Translations under genes and position numbers: made by a program
Notes under the pieces: model-generated
What the model was told of the DNA's origin: nothing
The model's database searches: none
Seen by the model: the letters and a program-made list of their open reading frames with translations, nothing else
Part shown: positions 8,901-13,721 of the stretch, in pieces
How positions within the stretch are numbered: the first letter of the stretch is position 1
Layout: every line of letters starts with the position of its first letter
NCBI GenBank assembly: GCA_012961365.1
Contig: DTZN01000013.1
Location: forward strand, 1 to 13,721
DNA: 13,721 nucleotides
Direction of reading: 5' to 3'
Source of the DNA: Hydrogenothermaceae bacterium
Lineage (GTDB): Bacteria > Aquificota > Aquificia > Aquificales > Hydrogenothermaceae

Positions 8901-9587
8901 GTGGGTCAGAAAGTTCATCCAATAGGCTTTAGATTAGGTATTACCTCTGACTGGCAATCAAAATGGTATACAGATAAAAAAGATTTTGCTAAAACTTTAC
9001 ATGAAGACATAAAAATAAGAAATTTCATTAAAGAAAAATATAAAGCTGCAGGTATATCTAAAGTTGCGATAGAAAGGCTAGGAGATAAGCTTAGGATTAA
9101 AATACTTGCTGCAAAACCAGGTATTGTTATAGGAAGAAAAGGAGCTGAAGTAGAAGAGCTAAATAAAATTATTCAAGCGTTAACAGATGCTAAAGAAATT
9201 ACTGTTAATGTTGATGAAGTTAAAGTTCCAGAACTTGATGCTCAACTTGTTGCTGAAGATATTGCTCTTCAGCTTGAAAGAAGGGTATCACACAGAAGAG
9301 CTATGAAAAGAGCTATTGATAATGCTATTAGAGCTGGAGCTAAAGGAATAAAAACACAAGTTGGTGGTCGTATAGGTGGTGTTGACCTTGCTAGAAAAGA
9401 GTGGATTTTAGAAGGAAGAATGCCTCTTCAAACTTTAAGGGCTGAGATAGACTATGGATATGCAAGGGCTTCTACTAAGTATGGAATACTAGGTATAAAA
9501 GTTTGGATTTATAAAGGTGATAAACTAGCAGCTCAAAAAGAGGAAGTTCTTAATAAAATTGAAGAGGAATTAAAACTAGAAAAGTAA
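8901..9587 (+). CDS. rpsC: 30S ribosomal protein S3
   Basis: S3 lies at the mRNA entry pore of the 30S and has mRNA-unwinding activity together with S4 and S5. The 228 residues start at GTG, supported by AAAGGAGGAA about 8 nt upstream and by the standard N-terminus [14 protein letters not shown]. Seen: a type II KH domain with [14 protein letters not shown] at 74-87 (GRKG loop at 78-81), [15 protein letters not shown] at 125-139 with the basic mRNA-contacting patch, and the C-terminal domain [14 protein letters not shown] at 155-168 and [20 protein letters not shown] at 185-204. It lies between rplV and rplP as usual. Confidence 0.99.
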   Translation: MGQKVHPIGFRLGITSDWQSKWYTDKKDFAKTLHEDIKIRNFIKEKYKAAGISKVAIERLGDKLRIKILAAKPGIVIGRKGAEVEELNKIIQALTDAKEITVNVDEVKVPELDAQLVAEDIALQLERRVSHRRAMKRAIDNAIRAGAKGIKTQVGGRIGGVDLARKEWILEGRMPLQTLRAEIDYGYARASTKYGILGIKVWIYKGDKLAAQKEEVLNKIEEELKLEK

Positions 9588-9608
9588 AAATAATAGGAGG
9601 ATTACATA

Positions 9609-10028
9609 ATGTCTCTTTTACAACCTAAAAAGCTAAAATGGAGAAAACAACAAAGAGGAAGAATGAAAGGTAAAGCTTCCCGTAGAAATAGGGTGGCTTT
9701 TGGTGAATATGGATTGCAAGCTTTAGAACCATGTTGGTTAACTTCTAGACAGATTGAATCTGCTCGTATTGCAATTGTTAGGGAAGCTAAGAAAGGTGCT
9801 AAAGTTTGGATTAGAGCTTTTCCTCACAAACCTATCACTAGAAAACCAGCAGAAACTAGAATGGGTAAAGGAAAAGGTGACTTAGACCATTTTGTTTCTG
9901 TAGTAAAACCTGGACATATTTTATTTGAACTTGCAGGAGTTCCTGAGGAAGTAGCTCAGGAAGCATTTAGAAAGGCAGGATACAAACTCCCTATAAAAAC
10001 AAGACTTGTAAAAGCTGAAGGGGTGTAA
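9609..10028 (+). CDS. rplP: 50S ribosomal protein L16
   Basis: L16 is a late-assembling protein that shapes the A-site entrance of the 50S. The 139 residues are typical. Seen: the N-terminal arm [18 protein letters not shown] at 4-21, [20 protein letters not shown] at 29-48 and [13 protein letters not shown] at 84-96. R84 corresponds to E. coli R81, which RoxA hydroxylates there. AGGAGG at 9596-9601 is the ribosome binding site. rpmC follows after 2 nt, with its ribosome binding site (GGGGTG) inside rplP. Confidence 0.98.
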   Translation: MSLLQPKKLKWRKQQRGRMKGKASRRNRVAFGEYGLQALEPCWLTSRQIESARIAIVREAKKGAKVWIRAFPHKPITRKPAETRMGKGKGDLDHFVSVVKPGHILFELAGVPEEVAQEAFRKAGYKLPIKTRLVKAEGV

Positions 10029-10030
10029 GA

Positions 10031-10243
10031 ATGAAAGCAAAAGAGTTAAGGAAACTTTCAAATGAAGAACTTAGAGAGAAACTAAAAGAACTAAAGCAAA
10101 AATTAATGAAATTAAGATTTCAAAATGAAATAGGCGGTTTAGAAAAACCTTCAGAAATAAAATCTACAAAAAAAGATATAGCTAGAATACTTACTATTCT
10201 TAGAGAAAGAGAGCTTCAAGCTCAAAATTCGGAGGTTGAATAA
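10031..10243 (+). CDS. rpmC: 50S ribosomal protein L29
   Basis: L29 is a small two-helix protein near the tunnel exit next to L23. The 70 residues start [20 protein letters not shown] and continue with [23 protein letters not shown] sequence (26-45 region), then [15 protein letters not shown], all characteristic of the family. Its TAA overlaps the rpsQ ATG by one base (TAATG). The ribosome binding site for rpsQ (GGAGG) lies in the last codons of rpmC. Confidence 0.97.
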   Translation: MKAKELRKLSNEELREKLKELKQKLMKLRFQNEIGGLEKPSEIKSTKKDIARILTILRERELQAQNSEVE

Positions 10244-10494
10244 TGGCTGGAAGAAGGGAATTCGTAGGGAAAGTGGTTAGTGATAAAATGGATAAGACTG
10301 TAGTTGTTGCTGTAGAAAGGCAGTTTTCTCACCCTCTTTATGGGAAAAGAGTAAAAAGAACTAAGAAATATTACGCTCATGATCCAGAAAATAAACTTAA
10401 AGTAGGTGATGTAGTAAGAATTAGAGAAAGCAGACCTTTATCTAAATTAAAAAGATGGATTGTTGTTGAAGTTATATCTTCAGAAAGCCAGTAA
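10243..10494 (+). CDS. rpsQ: 30S ribosomal protein S17
   Basis: S17 is a primary 16S rRNA binder of the 30S body with an OB fold. The 83 residues match the family. Seen: [20 protein letters not shown] at 7-26, [18 protein letters not shown] at 30-47 and the signature [18 protein letters not shown] at 55-72. It ends the S10-type gene group and is followed by the largest gap in the operon. Confidence 0.98.
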   Translation: MAGRREFVGKVVSDKMDKTVVVAVERQFSHPLYGKRVKRTKKYYAHDPENKLKVGDVVRIRESRPLSKLKRWIVVEVISSESQ

Positions 10495-10572
10495 TATTGA
10501 TTTAATTTCAATAAAGTTATAAAATATTATTTTGTCCCTATTTTTGAAGAATTTTAGAAGGGGTGTAATGTA
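10495..10572 (+). promoter_or_regulatory. Spacer between rpsQ and rplN with a possible internal promoter
   Basis: This 78-nt gap, the longest in the operon, sits at the classical S10/spc boundary. TTGATT at 10497-10502 and TAAAAT at 10520-10525 are 17 nt apart, a plausible weak promoter for the spc genes. A 6-bp A/T-rich inverted repeat (10495-10500 with 10508-10513) is too weak for a terminator. GGGGTG at 10560-10565 is the rplN ribosome binding site. Confidence 0.35.
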
Positions 10573-10953
10573 ATGATACAAAGAGGAACATATTTAAATG
10601 TTGCAGATAATTCAGGTGCTAAAAGAGTTCAATGTATAGGTATACCAAAAAAAGCTAACTTTGGTGCTCAAAAATCCACTGCTACTTTAGGTGATGTTAT
10701 TACTGTTACTGTAAAATCAGCATTACCTACAGGTACAGCAAAAAAAGGTAAAGTTTACAAAGCAGTTGTTGTTAGAACTGCTAAAGAAGTAAAAAGACAA
10801 GACGGAAGTTATGTAAAAGCTGATGATAATGCAGTTGTTCTGCTTAATAACAACCTTGAACCTATAGGAACTCGTATTTTAGGACCTGTTGCAAGGGAAA
10901 TTAGAGCTAAAGGGTTTTACAGAATTGTTTCTTTAGCACCGGAGGTAATATAA
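10573..10953 (+). CDS. rplN: 50S ribosomal protein L14
   Basis: L14 is a five-stranded barrel protein at the subunit interface, contacting 16S rRNA helix 14 and L19. The 126 residues are a few more than the common 122. Seen: [20 protein letters not shown] at 1-20, [14 protein letters not shown] in the first half, [20 protein letters not shown], and [17 protein letters not shown] near the end. The ATG at 10573 is 7 nt after GGGGTG. An ATG at 10568 just upstream is followed directly by TAA and cannot be the start. The stop codon directly abuts the rplX ATG. Confidence 0.98.
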   Translation: MIQRGTYLNVADNSGAKRVQCIGIPKKANFGAQKSTATLGDVITVTVKSALPTGTAKKGKVYKAVVVRTAKEVKRQDGSYVKADDNAVVLLNNNLEPIGTRILGPVAREIRAKGFYRIVSLAPEVI

Positions 10954-11307
10954 ATGGTAAAAACCAAATTAAAAAGAGGAGATACTGTAATAGTTATTGC
11001 AGGAAAAGAAAAAGGAAAGACTGGAAAAATTAAACAAATAATAAGAAAAAATGGAAAAGTTAGAGTTGTTGTTGAAGGTGTAAATATTGGGAAAAAACAC
11101 CTAAAACATATAGAAGGCGTTCAAGAAGGTGGGATTATTGAAATTGAAAGACCAATTGATATTTCTAATGTTGCTTTGTTAGACCCTAAAACAGGAAAAC
11201 CTACAAAAATAGGGTATAAATATATTGAAGAAGGAAATGTAATCAAAAAAGTTAGATTTGCAAGAAAAAGCGGTGAAATTATAGATACTGTATGGGAAAA
11301 AAACTAA
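10954..11307 (+). CDS. rplX: 50S ribosomal protein L24
   Basis: L24 is an early assembly initiator of the 50S and lies near the tunnel exit. The 117 residues are somewhat longer than the roughly 104 of E. coli. The N-terminal KOW domain is clear: [20 protein letters not shown] at 6-25 followed by [14 protein letters not shown]. The ATG follows the rplN TAA without a gap, and GGAGGT inside the end of rplN is its ribosome binding site, so the two are probably translated in a coupled way. Confidence 0.97.
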   Translation: MVKTKLKRGDTVIVIAGKEKGKTGKIKQIIRKNGKVRVVVEGVNIGKKHLKHIEGVQEGGIIEIERPIDISNVALLDPKTGKPTKIGYKYIEEGNVIKKVRFARKSGEIIDTVWEKN

Positions 11308-11326
11308 ATCGTAAGAGGTATAGAAA

Positions 11327-11887
11327 ATGGCTGTAAGCACATATAAACCAAGACTTAGAGAAAAATACGAAAAGGAAGTAGCTCCTAAATTGATGGAAAG
11401 ATTTGGATACAAATCTTCGATGCAGATACCTAGAATTAAAAAAATAGTTGTTAATATGGGTGTTGGTGAAGCTGTTCAAGATATAAAACAGCTTGATAGA
11501 GCGGTTGAAGATTTAACATTAATTACAGGTCAAAGACCGGAAATTAGAAGAGCTAAAAAATCAGAAGCTGGATTTAAATTAAGAAAAGGATTACCTGTTG
11601 GAGCAAGGGTAACTTTAAGAAAAGAAAGAATGTGGGATTTCTTAGATAAATTAATTTCTGTAGCTCTTCCAAGAGTTAGAGACTTTAGGGGACTAAACCC
11701 TAAATCTTTTGATGGGAGAGGAAATTATGCTTTTGGTATTAAAGAACAAATTATCTTTCCAGAAATAGATTATGACAAAGTGGATAGAATTAGAGGTATG
11801 GATATTATTATTGAAACTAGTGCTGAAACAGATGAGGAAGCAAAATACTTATTAGCATTACTTGGACTTCCAATTAGAGCATCTTAA
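11327..11887 (+). CDS. rplE: 50S ribosomal protein L5
   Basis: L5 binds 5S rRNA in the central protuberance and touches P-site tRNA. The 186 residues are typical. Seen: [20 protein letters not shown] at 32-51, [20 protein letters not shown] at 66-85, [11 protein letters not shown] at 114-124 with [20 protein letters not shown] at 128-147, and a C-terminus of [14 protein letters not shown]. The AAGAGGT ribosome binding site lies in the 19-nt spacer after rplX. In E. coli S8 represses the spc operon by binding at the rplE start. No comparable structure was recognised here. Confidence 0.98.
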   Translation: MAVSTYKPRLREKYEKEVAPKLMERFGYKSSMQIPRIKKIVVNMGVGEAVQDIKQLDRAVEDLTLITGQRPEIRRAKKSEAGFKLRKGLPVGARVTLRKERMWDFLDKLISVALPRVRDFRGLNPKSFDGRGNYAFGIKEQIIFPEIDYDKVDRIRGMDIIIETSAETDEEAKYLLALLGLPIRAS

Positions 11888-11902
11888 GGAGGAAATATAC
11901 AA

Positions 11903-12091
11903 ATGGCAAGAAAAGCTTTATGGGCTAAATCTTTTTTAAAAAAACCCAAATACTCAACTAGAAATCATTCTAGATGTCCAATTTGTGGAAGACCTAGAGG
12001 TTTTTTAAGACAGTTTAATATGTGTAGGATATGTTTTAGAGAAAGAGCTCTTAGAGGCGAAATACCTGGCGTGAAAAAAGCTAGCTGGTAA
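11903..12091 (+). CDS. rpsN: 30S ribosomal protein S14, zinc-binding (type Z)
   Basis: S14 is in the 30S head, contacting S3, S10 and 16S rRNA. This 62-residue form is the short zinc-containing type (C+). Cysteines C25, C28, C41 and C44 form CPIC and CRIC pairs that would bind one zinc ion. The motif [20 protein letters not shown] covers 41-60 and the protein ends SW as in the family. The four-cysteine form is the one that zinc-independent paralogues replace in some bacteria, and no such paralogue is in this window. TAAGGAGGAAA links the rplE stop and the ribosome binding site. Confidence 0.99.
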   Translation: MARKALWAKSFLKKPKYSTRNHSRCPICGRPRGFLRQFNMCRICFRERALRGEIPGVKKASW

Positions 12092-12102
12092 GGAGGAAAA
12101 AA

Positions 12103-12513
12103 ATGTTAACAGACCCTATTGCAGATATGCTTGCAAGAATAAATAATGCAATAAAAGCTAGAAAAAGTGAAGTTTACATTCCAAATTCAAGAATAAAGGA
12201 ACAAATTGCAAGGATTTTAAAAGAAGAAGGATACATAGAAGATTATATAGTTTCTGATGAAAATAAAAAAGGAACTCAAAATACACTAATCTTAAAATTA
12301 AAGTATCTTGGACCAAGAAATACTAAACCTGTTATCGCTGGACTACAAAGGGTTTCAAAACCTGGTCGTAGAAAATATGTAGGTGTTGATGAAATACCTT
12401 ATGTTAGAAAAGGGCTTGGAACTGCTATTTTATCAACTAATAAGGGAATTATCACAGATGCTCAAGCTAGGAAAGAGAGAGTTGGTGGTGAAATTCTCTG
12501 CTATGTTTGGTAA
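12103..12513 (+). CDS. rpsH: 30S ribosomal protein S8
   Basis: S8 binds helix 21 of 16S rRNA in the 30S body. The 136 residues are a few more than the usual 130-132. Seen: [19 protein letters not shown] at 2-20, [20 protein letters not shown] at 24-43, [14 protein letters not shown] at 81-94 and the RNA-binding signature [20 protein letters not shown] at 111-130, ending CYVW. The AAGGAGGAAA ribosome binding site is in the 11-nt gap after rpsN. Confidence 0.98.
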   Translation: MLTDPIADMLARINNAIKARKSEVYIPNSRIKEQIARILKEEGYIEDYIVSDENKKGTQNTLILKLKYLGPRNTKPVIAGLQRVSKPGRRKYVGVDEIPYVRKGLGTAILSTNKGIITDAQARKERVGGEILCYVW

Positions 12514-12537
12514 ACACTTTTAAGGAGGCTATAATAA

Positions 12538-13083
12538 ATGTCAAGGATTGGTAAAAAACCAATAGAGATACCAAATGGTGTTGAAGTAAAAATAGAAGAA
12601 GGAAATTTAATTACTGTAAAAGGGCCTAAAGGGCAACTTACTCAAAAATTTAATCCAGAATTAAAAATAGTTAAAGAAGATAATATAATCAAAATAGAAA
12701 GACCTAACGATAGCTCATTTATGAGAGCTATCCATGGAACTACTAGAGCTTTAATTGCAAACATGGTAAAGGGTGTAACTGAAGGATTTACTGTAGAGCT
12801 TGAGATAGTTGGTATTGGTTATAGGGCTGCTATGAAAGGAAAAACTTTGGAAATGCAACTTGGATATTCTCACCCTGTAGTTTATGAACCACCAGAAGGA
12901 ATTCAAATTTCTGTTGAAGGAAATACAAATATTAAAGTTTCTGGAATTGATAAGCAACTAGTAGGTCAGGTTGCAGCAGAAATTAGAGACTTTAGAAAAC
13001 CTGACCCATATAAAGGGAAAGGTATTAGATATAAAGGCGAACAACTTAAATTAAAACCTGGAAAAGCTGCAGGTAAAAAATAA
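12538..13083 (+). CDS. rplF: 50S ribosomal protein L6
   Basis: L6 lies at the base of the L7/L12 stalk next to the sarcin-ricin loop, where elongation factors dock. The 181 residues show the family's two repeated domains: [20 protein letters not shown] at 1-20, [20 protein letters not shown] at 63-82, then [20 protein letters not shown] at 91-110 and the signature [14 protein letters not shown] at 155-168. It ends in a lysine-rich tail. AAGGAGG at 12521-12527 is the ribosome binding site. Confidence 0.98.
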   Translation: MSRIGKKPIEIPNGVEVKIEEGNLITVKGPKGQLTQKFNPELKIVKEDNIIKIERPNDSSFMRAIHGTTRALIANMVKGVTEGFTVELEIVGIGYRAAMKGKTLEMQLGYSHPVVYEPPEGIQISVEGNTNIKVSGIDKQLVGQVAAEIRDFRKPDPYKGKGIRYKGEQLKLKPGKAAGKK

Positions 13084-13101
13084 AATCTAAGGTGAGGAAA
13101 G

Positions 13102-13473
13102 ATGGCAGTAAAATCGAGAAGAGAAAAAAGAATAATTAGACATAAGAGAATAAGAAAAAAAGTTTTTGGAACTGCTGAAAGACCTAGAATGGCTTTTTAC
13201 AAAAGTTTAAATAATCTTTATGTTCAAATTATAGATGATGAAAAGGGACACACGTTAGTTAGTGCCTCCACTATAGATAAAGATTTTGTTGAGAAATACG
13301 GATTTAGAGGTGGAAAGAATAAGGAAATTGCTAGAAAATTAGGTGAGTTTATTGCTGAAAAGGCATTAGCAAAAGGTATTGAAAAAGTTGTTTTTGATAG
13401 GGGTGGTTTTATATACCACGGAAAAGTAAAAGAATTTGCAGAAGCTGCTAGAGAAAAAGGACTAAAGTTTTAA
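13102..13473 (+). CDS. rplR: 50S ribosomal protein L18
   Basis: L18 delivers and anchors 5S rRNA in the central protuberance, working with L5. The 123 residues are typical. Seen: a basic N-terminal arm ([18 protein letters not shown] at 6-23), [20 protein letters not shown] at 27-46, [20 protein letters not shown] at 74-93 and the signature [20 protein letters not shown] at 97-116. This is the last intact gene in the window. rpsE begins 11 nt later, as in other bacteria. Confidence 0.98.
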   Translation: MAVKSRREKRIIRHKRIRKKVFGTAERPRMAFYKSLNNLYVQIIDDEKGHTLVSASTIDKDFVEKYGFRGGKNKEIARKLGEFIAEKALAKGIEKVVFDRGGFIYHGKVKEFAEAAREKGLKF

Positions 13474-13484
13474 GGAGTAGGTGA

Positions 13485-13607
13485 ATGGGATACAAAAAAA
13501 TCGAAAAAATTATAGAAGAAAGAATAAAAGAAAATCCAATTGACCCTAATACTTTAGAATTACAAGAAAAAGTAGTTGAAATTAGAAGAACCAAAGGAAG
13601 AATATGA
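13485..13607 (+). pseudogene. rpsE: 30S ribosomal protein S5, 5' fragment ending at an abnormal junction
   Basis: In the spc order rpsE follows rplR, and a reading frame starts where it should, at an ATG preceded by AAGGAGTAGGTGA. The first 36 residues look like an S5 N-terminus: MGYKKIEKIIEERIKENP, then LELQEKVVEIRRT. S5 proteins would go on with a segment of the type (T/V)TKVVxGGRRFSFSALVVVG. Instead the frame reads KGRI and stops at 13605-13607. None of the S5 core (dsRNA-binding-like domain, GxGxGKAxEV) is found in any frame of the remaining 114 nt. The break lies at about 13584-13595. A single base error cannot explain it, because the other frames do not carry S5. Misassembly or a chimeric clone is most likely; a real rearrangement is possible only if an intact rpsE exists elsewhere. 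Confidence 0.85.
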
Positions 13608-13721
13608 TATTGCTTTTATGTGTTTACCTCCTGAAATTTCCTACAAATTAGTTCCTAGCTTCGATATAGTTCAGTTGGAAACACATAGACAAACAATAAT
13701 AGATGAATATAAAGACGAAAA
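13576..13721 (+). CDS. Internal fragment of an unidentified protein-coding gene, running off the window
   Basis: In a frame different from rpsE, the sequence is open from just after a TAG at 13573-13575 to the right edge, 48 codons. The part that is probably genuine starts near the junction: LEEPKEEYDIAFMCLPPEIS, then YKLVPSFDIVQLETHRQTII and DEYKDE. It looks like real protein: an acidic linker, a hydrophobic strand (DIAFMCLP), a second strand or helix (LVPSFDIVQL) and a charged helix. It matches none of the proteins expected after L18 (S5, L30, L15, SecY), and I do not recognise the family. No start codon with a ribosome binding site precedes it. It is best read as the interior of a gene from elsewhere in a genome, joined here. 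Confidence 0.5.
   Translation, partial: MKLEEPKEEYDIAFMCLPPEISYKLVPSFDIVQLETHRQTIIDEYKDE

Noticed and set aside
10495..10513. Inverted repeat after rpsQ as a terminator between S10 and spc groups
   Set aside because: Only 6 pairs, nearly all A/T, without a U-rich tail in the correct place.
13485..13607. A genuine 40-residue small protein in place of S5
   Set aside because: Its first 36 residues match the S5 N-terminus in position and sequence. A truncated S5 is a better reading than a new gene.

Overview
The window is AT-rich bacterial DNA carrying a divergent methionyl-tRNA synthetase gene and a long, uninterrupted translation-apparatus operon. Arginine is coded almost only by AGA/AGG, lysine mostly by AAA, and Shine-Dalgarno sequences are strong (GGAGG or GAGGTGA). 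Protein details (EF-G with a WRWADKF-type segment before NKMD, the diverged S19 N-terminus, the MetRS type) fit an AT-rich thermophile of the Aquificota, most like Hydrogenothermaceae such as Sulfurihydrogenibium. That placement rests on remembered family resemblance and was not checked by a search.

Layout. Bases 1-970 (minus strand) hold the first 323 codons of metG; its C-terminal part lies beyond the left edge. Bases 971-1170 are a divergent intergenic region with a good sigma-70-type promoter (TTGACT-17 nt-TATAAT) facing right. From 1171 to 13473 all genes are on the plus strand: rpsL, rpsG, fusA, tuf (str group); rpsJ, rplC, rplD, rplW, rplB, rpsS, rplV, rpsC, rplP, rpmC, rpsQ (S10 group); rplN, rplX, rplE, rpsN, rpsH, rplF, rplR (spc group). 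Most gaps are 0-27 nt and two gene pairs overlap by one base (TAATG). Only the gaps before fusA (59 nt) and rplN (78 nt) are longer. No terminator-like hairpin was seen, so str, S10 and spc look like one transcription unit.

The genes work together: S12, S7, S10, S19, S3, S17, S14, S8 and S5 build the 30S subunit; L3, L4, L23, L2, L22, L16, L29, L14, L24, L5, L6 and L18 build the 50S; EF-Tu and EF-G drive elongation; MetRS charges Met-tRNA for initiation and elongation.

The most unusual spot is the right end. The next expected gene, rpsE (S5), starts normally at 13485 but loses S5 similarity after about 36 codons and stops at 13607. In another frame an unrelated reading frame runs open to the window edge. 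Because S5 is essential and the rest of the operon is intact, a misassembly, chimeric clone or contig-end artefact is the leading explanation, with a real rearrangement as the alternative. I found no new molecular system, RNA gene, CRISPR array or mobile element here.
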